From positions 1 through 46,905 of IMG/VR virus record IMGVR_UViG_3300050821_005904: a stretch of DNA of 46,905 nucleotides. One strand, 5' to 3'. Each line of letters starts with the position of its first letter. Positions within the stretch are counted from its first letter, which is position 1. Source of the stretch: a virus. The notes under the pieces were generated by a model. It was not told the DNA's origin. It did no database searches and was given only the letters and a program-made list of their open reading frames with translations. The position numbers and the translations under genes are program-made. Below, one piece after another: positions 39,694-46,905 of this stretch.

Positions 39694-39902
39694 TCTGCGG
39701 CCTCCCCTCCAGGGGAGACCACTGACGGAACCGCTTTCATCCTGCGGCGCCGCGGTACCGATGCTGCCGGTGGCTTTTTGGCTCTCCGGCGCCGCCGTTT
39801 GACCGGACTGTTCGCCGCCTCGTCCGCCTCGATCAGAACAAGCAGTTGCTTGGCCTCGACACCGGACTCGACAAGCGCCCTCAGCACCGAAAGGTGGATC
39901 AT
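39690..39902 (-). CDS. Small basic protein
   Basis: ATG at 39902 with AAGGAGG six bases upstream, overlapping the preceding stop; 70 residues. A short helix (HLSVLRALVESGVEAKQLLVLIEADE) is followed by an Arg/Lys/Pro-rich tail (RRRRRAKKPP). Probably a nucleic-acid binder. Confidence 0.6.
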   Translation of the reverse strand: MIHLSVLRALVESGVEAKQLLVLIEADEAANSPVKRRRRRAKKPPAASVPRRRRMKAVPSVVSPGGEAAE

Positions 39903-40105
39903 GATCGTCCCTCCTTCTCCCACCATGGTTTTCTGGCCGCAGTCCTGCTCAACGCCGACCACGATGCCTTTCCCATGCTGATCAATTGATAATGATACCG
40001 GTGCGGGACTCGGCCCCGGTGCTTCCACACATTGAAGACGTTCGGAGAAATACCGAGCTGCAGCGCTCCCTCGCGAACGCGGTCCCAGTCCAACTCGTCA
40101 TCCAT
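39899..40105 (-). CDS. Cro-like helix-turn-helix regulator
   Basis: Protein of 68 residues. REGALQLGISPNVFNVWKHRG is a small HTH of the Cro/YdaS kind, followed by RVPHRYHYQLISMG. It stands first in the minus-strand operon, with three copies of an ATAAC/GTTAT inverted repeat upstream, the usual arrangement for a self-regulating phage repressor. The region between the operators and its ATG shows no good Shine-Dalgarno. Confidence 0.78.
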   Translation of the reverse strand: MDDELDWDRVREGALQLGISPNVFNVWKHRGRVPHRYHYQLISMGKASWSALSRTAARKPWWEKEGRS

Positions 40106-40140
40106 TTCAAAACGCTACAACAAAAATTCATGACAGCAAG

Positions 40141-40212
40141 AACAATCTGTTATCTGGCTGACATAACAAAATGTAATCGATGCAGCGGGGATAACTTGTT
40201 ACATTTTGTTAT
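40141..40212 (-). promoter_or_regulatory. Operator cluster of the Cro-like operon
   Basis: Inverted-repeat sites: ATAACAAAATGTAAT (40163-40177), GTTACATTTTGTTAT (40198-40212, opposite orientation), and a degenerate AACAATCTGTTAT (40141-40153). The A+T-rich 174-base gap they occupy lies in front of the Cro-like start. The same unit recurs at 25591-25605. Confidence 0.65.
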
Positions 40213-40279
40213 CGCTCGGTTCCATTTCCAGAACGATTTCAACGAAATCTATAACGCAATATAACGGGGTTCCAGAGCG

Positions 40280-40735
40280 TTACCCCCTCATTTTGGGGGA
40301 TTGACTCCCGCGCAACAGGCCGTGCGTTTCCAGCCACCAGATCGCGGCATCGAGGCCATAGGCCACCGCCACCTTGGCGCCCGCAGCCTCCATGCGCTGA
40401 AGGGTTTCGTGCTGCTCGTCAGCCAACTTGCCCTTCGCGCGCTTGAGCTCCAGGCCATAGATGTGTCCGTGTTGTAATACGATCACATCGGGAACTCCGG
40501 ATACCACGCCGAGCCCCGCATTGATCCCGCGCGCTCGCCCACGCTGATGGACGCCGCCGTTCTTGGGATGAAATGCAAACACACCGGGCGACCCCCGTGT
40601 CCGCAGATGAGCGAACACGGCGCGCTGGATCTCGTTCTCGCTGGGATCGGTCGCATGCTGTGGAGAATGGACCTGCTCCACACACAGGTTGTTATTCCCG
40701 CGAGTCGCCGCCTCGCCTATTATCATATCGGACAT
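40280..40735 (-). CDS. VRR-NUC nuclease
   Basis: Protein of 151 residues with the PD-(D/E)xK layout of VRR-NUC domains: SENEIQRAVFAHLR (E35), GVPDVIVLQHG (D83), GLELKRAKGKLADEQ (E96, K98, Q108), then VAVAYGLDAAIWWLE. These are Mg-dependent nucleases related to Holliday-junction resolvases. It stands divergent from the YqaJ gene and may act with it in recombination or genome processing. The ATG three codons on is an alternative start. Confidence 0.85.
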   Translation of the reverse strand: MSDMIIGEAATRGNNNLCVEQVHSPQHATDPSENEIQRAVFAHLRTRGSPGVFAFHPKNGGVHQRGRARGINAGLGVVSGVPDVIVLQHGHIYGLELKRAKGKLADEQHETLQRMEAAGAKVAVAYGLDAAIWWLETHGLLRGSQSPKMRG

Positions 40736-40784
40736 CAGGGAATTTTACCCCGACGGCACACCGATTGGAATCCTTGGAGGCCAG

Positions 40785-41570
40785 ATGCTCAGTCCGCAGC
40801 AACATAAACAGCGAGAGGGCAAGTTGACCTCGTCGCGCATCGCCTGCCTGATGAATGGTGATGCCGAGGCCATCATGAGGCTCTATCGCGAGATGATCGG
40901 CGAGGCGGAGCCGGAAGACCTGTCCCATGTCTGGCCGGTGCGCCTCGGCGAGGCCACGGAGCCGCTCCACCTCGATTGGCTCGAGATGAGCGGGTTCCCG
41001 ATCGAGCGGCGCGGCGACGTCGTCGTTCACCCGCATTATCCATGGGCCGCCGCGACCCTCGATGGGTGGGCGGCCGATCTCAAATGTCCGGTCGAAGTGA
41101 AGCACACCGGCGGTCGGGAGCCGTTCGAGGTCCTGATCGATCGCTATCAGCCCCAGGTGCAATGGCAGATGGAGGTGACCGGCGCCACGCAATGTCTGTT
41201 CTCGGTCATCCTGGGCGCAAACCCGCCGCTGCCAGAGACGATCGAGCGCGACCCCGATTATGCGGCCGAGATGATCAAGCGCGGGCAGCAATTCATGGCC
41301 GCCGTGGCGGATCGCCGCCCGCCGGTCGCGCTACCCGCAGCCCCGGTGCCGGCCATCGCCCACAAGGTCTACGACATGAGCGGCAATCCGAGCTGGACCA
41401 GCCACGCGCAACGCTGGCTGCAAACCCATGGCGCGGCGGAAACCGCGAGGGAATGCGAGAAGGTGCTCAAATCGCTGGTGCCGGAAGACGCCAGGAAATG
41501 CCACGGTAATGGGGCCCAGATCACGCGCAATCGCGCCGGCCATCTTTCACTCAGGGAGGCTGTGCAATGA
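40785..41570 (+). CDS. YqaJ-type exonuclease (recombination)
   Basis: The ATG at 40785 has TTGGAGG and gives 261 residues. The nuclease core has E56 (RLGEATEP), D93 (AATLDGW), and E104/K106 (CPVEVKHTGG), the lambda-exonuclease/YqaJ signature, then YQPQVQWQMEVTGATQCLF. A C-terminal addition (about 190-261) is helical. It should chew 5' ends for the annealing protein encoded next. Confidence 0.85.
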   Translation: MLSPQQHKQREGKLTSSRIACLMNGDAEAIMRLYREMIGEAEPEDLSHVWPVRLGEATEPLHLDWLEMSGFPIERRGDVVVHPHYPWAAATLDGWAADLKCPVEVKHTGGREPFEVLIDRYQPQVQWQMEVTGATQCLFSVILGANPPLPETIERDPDYAAEMIKRGQQFMAAVADRRPPVALPAAPVPAIAHKVYDMSGNPSWTSHAQRWLQTHGAAETARECEKVLKSLVPEDARKCHGNGAQITRNRAGHLSLREAVQ

Positions 41571-42406
41571 CCGTTCCAGTGCGCAGCGATGTCCACGGCG
41601 ACGTCATCGAGAGCATCATCGCCAAGGGTGACTTGAGCAAGCTCACTCCGGAAGAGCGGACCCAGTATTACGTGCAGCTGTGCCGGTCGCTCGGCATGAA
41701 CCCGCACACGCAGCCATTCGCCTACATCACGCTGAACGGCAAGCTGACGCTGTACGCCAAGCGCGATGCCGCGGACCAGCTGCGGAAAATACACGGCATA
41801 AGTCTTCAGATCGTCAGCCAGGAACAGGCCGACGGCCTCTTGAGCATCCACGTCAAGGCTACGGACAAGGACGGCCGGTCCGACGAGGACCTCGGCGTCG
41901 TCGCCTTCCCGGAAGCGCTCAAGGGCGAGGCGAGAGCCAATGCCATATTGAAGGCGGTCACGAAAGCCAAGCGGCGGGTGACGCTGTCGATCAGCGGCCT
42001 CGGATTCCTGGATGAGATGGAGGTTGCCGACGTGCCGACCGCCAGGCGCCCGCCGCCGCCCGCCGCCAATGTGATGTTGCCGCCCCACGATCCGCAAACC
42101 GGAGAAATCATAGAGGCGCCGCTTCTCCCAGGCGCCGACGCTGCTGCCGGACCTTCCGAGAGCCACGCTACCCCGGCAGCAGCCTCTCCCGATCCGCCAG
42201 AGGACGAGAGCGAGCGCCTCGCCGGCCTCGATCGGCTATTGACCGCGGCGGCGAAGAACGGCACGGAGATCCTGAAGGCCGCGTGGGTTCAGATCAGCAA
42301 GGAAGACAAGGCCGTCCTCAAGGCCGCGCTGGAGCGGCGCTACAAGACGATGGCGCTGGAGGCGGACGAAGAAAAAAAACGGCAAGGGGGAGAAGATGAG
42401 CGATGA
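41567..42406 (+). CDS. RecT/Bet-like single-strand annealing protein
   Basis: Coupled to the exonuclease gene by ATGA; 279 residues. The N-terminal half (YVQLCRSLGMNPHTQPFAYI, LNGKLTLYAKRDAADQLRK, then GEARANAILKAVTKAKRRVTL and SGLGFLDEMEV) fits phage annealing proteins of the RecT/Bet type. A Pro/Ala-rich linker and a charged C-terminal helix follow. Partner pairing with YqaJ supports the call. Confidence 0.75.
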   Translation: MTVPVRSDVHGDVIESIIAKGDLSKLTPEERTQYYVQLCRSLGMNPHTQPFAYITLNGKLTLYAKRDAADQLRKIHGISLQIVSQEQADGLLSIHVKATDKDGRSDEDLGVVAFPEALKGEARANAILKAVTKAKRRVTLSISGLGFLDEMEVADVPTARRPPPPAANVMLPPHDPQTGEIIEAPLLPGADAAAGPSESHATPAAASPDPPEDESERLAGLDRLLTAAAKNGTEILKAAWVQISKEDKAVLKAALERRYKTMALEADEEKKRQGGEDER

Positions 42407-42671
42407 TATCGAGTCGTATCGTCTGGCGTTTCGCGTCGAGGGTAAATGGTGGGTGGCTTACTGCGGCAGAGCCGGCACGATGGATGGCGCCGCCGAGGTC
42501 GCCCGCATCCTCATGAGCCTCGTCGACGGCAACGAGGCAGCTGAGACGACCAAGAGGGCATTCATCGAGGTGCTGGCAGCAGCCTTTGCCGACATGGCCG
42601 AGCCCATCACGGGCGAGCGGCCAGACATGCAGCTGCAAGACGCGCCGGAGTCCGAGCGGAGGCGGCAGTGA
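42396..42671 (+). CDS. Hypothetical 91-residue protein
   Basis: Overlaps the annealing-protein gene by 11 bases, with GGGGGAGAAG upstream. Begins as a small beta unit (YRLAFRVEGKWWVAYCG), then a helix (GAAEVARILMSLVDGN) and a tail. It ends four bases before the converging tailspike gene. May be an accessory of the recombination module. Confidence 0.6.
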   Translation: MSDDIESYRLAFRVEGKWWVAYCGRAGTMDGAAEVARILMSLVDGNEAAETTKRAFIEVLAAAFADMAEPITGERPDMQLQDAPESERRRQ

Positions 42672-42675
42672 TGGA

Positions 42676-45600
42676 TCATCCCCACGCCGGAAAGCCGGTC
42701 GGCGGCGCGTAGGTTTGCCCAGCCGGCCCAGGCTGCACGGTCCATATGCCCGAGGTCACATCGTAGATGGAAGTTCCATAAAACAGCGCCCCTGTCGTAG
42801 CCACGGAGAATATCGCCGAGGGATTGGTTCCACTCGACGGAGCACCAGAACCGATCCACACATTGTTATACGCGACCCACACCTTGCCGGCATCGAAATC
42901 GATAGCAATTGCGTATACGTCACCAACAATAGGGTCCAGGTTAGCAAGCCCAAAGCCGCCAGGATTAGAAAAGCCTCCGGACATGAACGTATGCCCGGTT
43001 ACCGACTGCCACCCGGCAGACTGACCGGTGATTCCCAGATAGTTGTTGAGTACAACCGGAAAACTGATATTAGCGAGCCCGAATAGCGGAACCTGACCGA
43101 CGCCTGGCGCCGTGCTGCATTTGAACTCCACATATGCCTTTCCGGAGAATTTCGACGTCGACGATCTGACTGTCCAATTGCTGGCAGAATGCGGGTTCTG
43201 TATCGTGAGATTGTTATTCGACAGCAATAATCCGGATATTGCGGCATCGGGAACGCTGAATCCACTAACTAGCGGCGAGACGCTCACTGCCGTCTTCCAG
43301 CCGACAGTTGCATTTATCCAGGTGAATTTGGTAGCCGCCCCTGTTGTGCTCAACACCAGATTCGATGAGCTGTTATTGATCTTACCTCCATTCGGTGAAA
43401 CCGTAAGATTATTGGCCGAAAAAAACCCGGCGATATCATCCACCGTGATCGTATCGCCCTGGATCAGCGCCGTGCCTCCGTTGACGGTCGTCGGAGGCAA
43501 CGTCAGCGTCCAGGCCCCGCCACTGGTGTCGGCAAGGATCTGTTGTCCAACGATCGCCATGGTCGCCGCATTGCGATAGACCGGAAGGCCGCCTGCGACC
43601 CGGATGCGGTATGGCTGCGCCTTCAGCACGGTTCCGGTATAGATCGTAGTCTTGACGCCAGTGATGAAAAGTGTCGTTCCGTCAGAGATATTGATAATCT
43701 CAACATACCCCAACTGTGGATATATGCCGGTCACGATATAATAATTCAGGACATCAGTAGTAATTCCAATAACCAAGCCTAAGAACATCATGCTGAGAGA
43801 ATTAGCGTCCAGATAGAGGAAGCAGCCCTGCCCCTTGGCGCTCCAGCTTACGCCGCCTATGTTGCTGGAAAGGTCTTGGAAATAGTTATAATATTGGTGC
43901 GAGCTTTCCACCAAATAAGTGCTGGTCTCGTTTTGCAAGGTCGTTGTCTGGTACAAGGTGCTCCCATACAGAAGCGGATAAGAGGCCCCAGCGGTAGTCA
44001 GCGGCGCATTGGTCGGCAAATTCACGGAGTCGGCGACCAGTGCGACCTTCGTCGGCAGCACCGCGGGTAGCACATAATTCGCCGGACGCACGCCTTGAGT
44101 CGGGGCCGATCCCATATCACCAGCCCATATTCTGGCGAACGCACCTCCGTCCCCTGGAGGCGTATTGTTGGGAGCTTGCCCCGTAAGAATATTGCCAATA
44201 ATGGTATTTTGCTTGGTAAGAAAATTCGGGAACCCCGTCAGAGATATCTTAGGCCATCTGATCGATAGCCGATTGTATGGCTCGGGAGATCCCCCGACCG
44301 TTCCTTCCCGAAAGATCAGCCGCCCGGTCCCCTGAGTATCGATAGTCAGCGTATCTATAAACGCCTCAGTGGTGGATACGGGGCCATCCAAGACAACGTC
44401 GTTCTGGCACAACATGTGCGGGAATGCGTGCTGAGCGTAATAATTCGCCAATTGGGGGGTCGTCGGCGAATGACTCGGACCATACGCACTCAATGTCGGA
44501 TCGAAGTCATACTGAAGATTGAAGAAGTACGAAGGATGGTTCGCTTGGTTCGAGTTCACACATATTGAAGCATAAAAACTTTCAATGAACGTATGCACTG
44601 CCGTGATGCTGGACTGCCATGTAAAACACATGGTCGCCGCATACACCCGATCCACAGCTCGTATTTCGGCTTGCAAATCGGTAGCCGTCAACACATTGGT
44701 GCCAATGCCAAAAGTGTTTCTTATCCATAGTGGATAGATCATCAACGACAATACGTTCGTAGAATTATTGAATGCTCCCTGGCTGGCCGCCAGGCATGGC
44801 ACCAATCCGAAATGAGCCGTCTTCAGCACAAAGACGGTGTAAACCCCGTTACGGTCTCCATGACTGTGCGAAAACAAATCATTATCGATGGGAAATGTCG
44901 TGCCATCTATAGGGGCCAGCACCGTGGTGCTGAAGGTGATCTGTACCACGTCTCCCGATGGAACAGCCGCCGCGCCAAACGTAAAATAATAGCCGCCCGA
45001 AGGATATGTGAGCGTCAGCACCGATGTGCTGCCGATCCGGTATATGTTTCCGGGCGACTCCTCGCCGTCAGGCGACCAGTTGCCGCCAGTAAGCAGACTA
45101 GGCGGACCGTCGCTGACGAGACCAATACGGCCAGTCATATTGCAGTCGCGGAAATGATTGATATATGCTTGGTTCTCGTTTATCGAGACCGATATGAACG
45201 CTTGGCCATCACTGCATCGGTCGAACAGATTACTGTCACCCAACCCACCGCCTGGTGATCCTAGCTGATATGAAGTATAACAATAGGCAGCATAGCAATT
45301 ACGAAGCACGGTGCGACTGGCGCCACCACCAGTCCCGGAAATGGAAAACCCTACGATGCGCGGATCGACTCCGCCAAAGTGGTCGACAGTTCCATCGAAC
45401 GTGCTCGCAACTCTGCGGGCGACCACATTGATGCTATCGACCGTACCACCGTTATTCGGCCCCAGCATGAGGCCGGGACCATAGAAATCAAGGAAGATTT
45501 GGGTTCCGAACGGAATCCCACCCTGACCGGGCTCGCCGAGGAGCGTAAAAGCAACCGATACTATCTGATTCAGAGCGGGGGCCGCATTAGCATTTGCAAT

Positions 45601-46455
45601 GACCTCATAATAGAATTTCCAATGTGGATTGGCTCCGATCGCATGAAACGGCGAATTCGGGTCGGAGCGCCCGAAAGTCGGTGGACTGTTGGCCGGCACG
45701 GCGTCCAGCGCCTTGAAAGGTATGCCATTGTAAATAACGATCTGGCCGGACGTATAAGTGCCAGTTGGTGTCCACCGGGCGTATGGTGTCCCCGGACCGG
45801 ACGGTCCACCCGAAACATTCTGGCCCCGGAGACCGCCGGGATGATCCATGAAAATCGGCGCATCCACTACGAAGATGCCCGCCGGAATCGCACAGGACCG
45901 GTTCTTGCCGCCGTTGGCGAGGTAGGCCTGATCGATCGCCTGTTGGATGGCACATCGATCATAATAGGGCGTCAAATCGTCGACCCACGGAAACACCGCC
46001 TGGGCAGCGGCCAAGCTGGCAAACACGGTCGACAGTCGATGCGCTGGCGGCACGGCATTATCGCCGAACGGCTTCCACGAGGCGGCGTTGAAACGCACAC
46101 TGGGCGAGTCGAATATTGGCGTATTCGTATAGTCGACAACCAGCTCCTGGCCCACGGTGGCAGTCGGAAGGCTGCCACCCCCACCACTACCAGATGGTCC
46201 AGTCGGCCCAGTCGCCCCGGTCGGCCCAGCCGGCCCAGTTGGGCCAGTAGGTCCAGTCGCGCCACCACCCCCTCCACCACCCCCTCCTGCCGCTGGTAGC
46301 CATCCCTGGGTGAGGAGATTGGCTTGATCGAGAGCGTCGACCGTGACCTGGCCGAGCCCGTTGACGGTGTAAAGATTGTTCGTCACCGGTCCGAACAGGA
46401 CGCCGTTCTGAATCTCCTGGAATGGGCGTATGCGCTGGAGCGTGACAGTAGCCAT
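42676..46455 (-). CDS. Tailspike with collagen-like linker and SPRY-like C-terminus
   Basis: The ATG at 46455 gives 1259 residues; a start 13 codons upstream would only read into the previous gene. Residues 1-55 look like a virion attachment tag (RPFQEIQNGVLFGPVTNN). Residues 57-65 are Gly only, and 66-88 are collagen-like GxT/GPx triplets. A beta-helix-like body follows (CAIQQAIDQAYLANGGK, IPAGIFVVDAPI) with numerous Asn/Gly turns. The last about 190 residues resemble a SPRY/B30.2 domain (YVEFKCSTAPG, GDVYAIAIDFDAGKVWVAYNN). It is the last late gene, converging on the recombination module. Confidence 0.85.
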   Translation of the reverse strand: MATVTLQRIRPFQEIQNGVLFGPVTNNLYTVNGLGQVTVDALDQANLLTQGWLPAAGGGGGGGGGATGPTGPTGPAGPTGATGPTGPSGSGGGGSLPTATVGQELVVDYTNTPIFDSPSVRFNAASWKPFGDNAVPPAHRLSTVFASLAAAQAVFPWVDDLTPYYDRCAIQQAIDQAYLANGGKNRSCAIPAGIFVVDAPIFMDHPGGLRGQNVSGGPSGPGTPYARWTPTGTYTSGQIVIYNGIPFKALDAVPANSPPTFGRSDPNSPFHAIGANPHWKFYYEVIANANAAPALNQIVSVAFTLLGEPGQGGIPFGTQIFLDFYGPGLMLGPNNGGTVDSINVVARRVASTFDGTVDHFGGVDPRIVGFSISGTGGGASRTVLRNCYAAYCYTSYQLGSPGGGLGDSNLFDRCSDGQAFISVSINENQAYINHFRDCNMTGRIGLVSDGPPSLLTGGNWSPDGEESPGNIYRIGSTSVLTLTYPSGGYYFTFGAAAVPSGDVVQITFSTTVLAPIDGTTFPIDNDLFSHSHGDRNGVYTVFVLKTAHFGLVPCLAASQGAFNNSTNVLSLMIYPLWIRNTFGIGTNVLTATDLQAEIRAVDRVYAATMCFTWQSSITAVHTFIESFYASICVNSNQANHPSYFFNLQYDFDPTLSAYGPSHSPTTPQLANYYAQHAFPHMLCQNDVVLDGPVSTTEAFIDTLTIDTQGTGRLIFREGTVGGSPEPYNRLSIRWPKISLTGFPNFLTKQNTIIGNILTGQAPNNTPPGDGGAFARIWAGDMGSAPTQGVRPANYVLPAVLPTKVALVADSVNLPTNAPLTTAGASYPLLYGSTLYQTTTLQNETSTYLVESSHQYYNYFQDLSSNIGGVSWSAKGQGCFLYLDANSLSMMFLGLVIGITTDVLNYYIVTGIYPQLGYVEIINISDGTTLFITGVKTTIYTGTVLKAQPYRIRVAGGLPVYRNAATMAIVGQQILADTSGGAWTLTLPPTTVNGGTALIQGDTITVDDIAGFFSANNLTVSPNGGKINNSSSNLVLSTTGAATKFTWINATVGWKTAVSVSPLVSGFSVPDAAISGLLLSNNNLTIQNPHSASNWTVRSSTSKFSGKAYVEFKCSTAPGVGQVPLFGLANISFPVVLNNYLGITGQSAGWQSVTGHTFMSGGFSNPGGFGLANLDPIVGDVYAIAIDFDAGKVWVAYNNVWIGSGAPSSGTNPSAIFSVATTGALFYGTSIYDVTSGIWTVQPGPAGQTYAPPTGFPAWG

Positions 46456-46456
46456 C

Positions 46457-46795
46457 TTACTGCCGATCTTTCGTTTCGATGCGGCTCGCCTCACGGGGAC
46501 GTGGCAGCGGAGGCAGCCGAGCGAGCCGCTCTGTATCGATCGCCGCGATGGCGTGCCGGTAGGCCCTCACAGCCCTGCGGATGCCATTTGCGGCCCGCGC
46601 CGGCTGCTCGTGCTCGTCCTTCATCCAAGTGGCGAAGAGGCGCTCGACCTGGTTCTGGAACGCCTGGTCCAGACCGCGCTGGATGACGCGCCGTATCTGC
46701 TCATCGCCGCCGCGCTCGGGCTCCTGGGCGCCAGCCGCGCCCATCGAGAGCAGAACCATTGCTGCGGCGACGCCCCTCATCGCAGCCTTCTTCAT
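46457..46795 (-). CDS. Secreted protein in lysis region
   Basis: The ATG at 46795 overlaps the stop of the two-TM protein (ATGA); 112 residues. A clear signal peptide (MKKAAMRGVAAAMVLLSMGAAGAQ) without a lipobox Cys is followed by a polar, Arg-rich helical mature part (EQIRRVIQRGLDQAFQNQVERLF). Its place after holin-like genes suggests a spanin-like or lysis-accessory role; no family recognised. Confidence 0.65.
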   Translation of the reverse strand: MKKAAMRGVAAAMVLLSMGAAGAQEPERGGDEQIRRVIQRGLDQAFQNQVERLFATWMKDEHEQPARAANGIRRAVRAYRHAIAAIDTERLARLPPLPRPREASRIETKDRQ

Positions 46796-46905
46796 TTCAC
46801 CACGAATCCGAAATCGTGCCAGCCGAGCAGGAACAGCAGCACGAACAGCAGTATGGTTGGCGCCCAGCTGAATTGAGTTGCGCCGGGTCCCCAGGTGGTC
46901 CAGCC
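46792..46905 (-). CDS. Two-TM holin-like small protein (C-terminal part; gene crosses the contig join)
   Basis: Second part of the 55-residue gene begun at 151. Bases 46809-46905 repeat 1-97, so the unique part is 46792-46808, coding the last five residues and the stop. The end overlaps the next start by ATGA. Confidence 0.7.
   Translation of the reverse strand, partial: GWTTWGPGATQFSWAPTILLFVLLFLLGWHDFGFVVK
46809..46905. repeat. Terminal direct repeat, right copy
   Basis: Identical to bases 1-97; see the left copy. After removing one copy, the circular genome is 46808 bases long. Confidence 0.95.

Noticed and set aside
28451-40000. Shared 10-mer AATGATACCG at 28451-28460 and 39991-40000
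   Set aside because: The second copy is inside the Cro-like coding sequence; a match this short is consistent with chance.
42676-46455. Diversity-generating retroelement, as in BPP-1
   Set aside because: BPP-1-like virion genes prompted the check, but no reverse transcriptase frame is present and I noticed no template/variable repeat pair near either fibre end.
1-46905. Integrase, attachment site or CRISPR array
   Set aside because: No frame shows a tyrosine or serine recombinase pattern, and no regular spaced repeats were seen. The Cro-like repressor alone does not prove a temperate life cycle.

Overview
The window is best read as one complete, circular podovirus-type phage genome of about 46.8 kb. 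The first 97 bases are repeated exactly as the last 97 bases (46809-46905), and a 55-codon gene runs cleanly across the join. The sequence is G+C-rich (about 60% by eye) with short intergenic gaps and many ATGA/GTGA/TGATG stop-start overlaps. The families suggest an alphaproteobacterial host, probably in the Rhizobiales; this is inferred from resemblance, not searched. I see no integrase, transposase, ParA, DNA or RNA polymerase, primase, reverse transcriptase, tRNA or CRISPR array.

Late block, minus strand, read from 28.4 kb down to 0 and on through the join to 42.7 kb: large terminase (26906-28423); a run of small genes including an Acb2-like candidate anti-CBASS protein (25887-26084); an inserted-looking cassette of a ribbon-helix-helix protein, a DUF3102-like protein and a GHKL ATPase (23359-25540); small genes; portal (19664-21289), scaffold (18656-19468), major capsid (17681-18640) and probable cement protein (17195-17671); a secreted protein (15780-16361); T7 gp11-like and gp12-like tail tube proteins (12729-15695); gp14-, gp15- and gp16-like internal/ejection proteins (5133-12726); a tail fibre with a T7-type N-terminal domain behind a signal peptide (1898-4015); a three-module endolysin (269-1885) followed by tiny membrane proteins and a secreted protein that together look like a lysis cassette; and a second, 1259-residue tailspike with a collagen-like linker and a SPRY-like end (42676-46455). 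The architecture is T7-like in the virion genes but lacks the T7 replication genes and RNA polymerase, more like the BPP-1 type.

Other regions: 28.5-30.1 kb holds three plus-strand genes (an RHH-like protein, an HTH replication-type protein, a small protein). 30.1-33.9 kb is a minus-strand run of about a dozen small genes, several Cys-rich. 34.3-35.5 kb holds a probable small terminase, a zinc-ribbon and an RHH protein on the minus strand, beside a gene-free 460-base stretch. 35.5-37.9 kb is a plus-strand accessory run with a GP88-family protein and a Rap1a/Tai-like secreted protein. 38.0-40.1 kb is the minus-strand early/replication operon led by a Cro-like repressor. 40.3-42.7 kb is a recombination module: VRR-NUC nuclease (minus), YqaJ exonuclease and a RecT/Bet-like annealing protein (plus).

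The most striking regulatory signal is an inverted repeat, ATAAC-N5-GTTAT, found in the control region of the Cro-like gene (40163-40212) and again, 14.5 kb away, in front of the RHH/DUF3102/GHKL cassette (25591-25605). This suggests that the ATPase cassette belongs to the repressor regulon, although it lies inside the late block.
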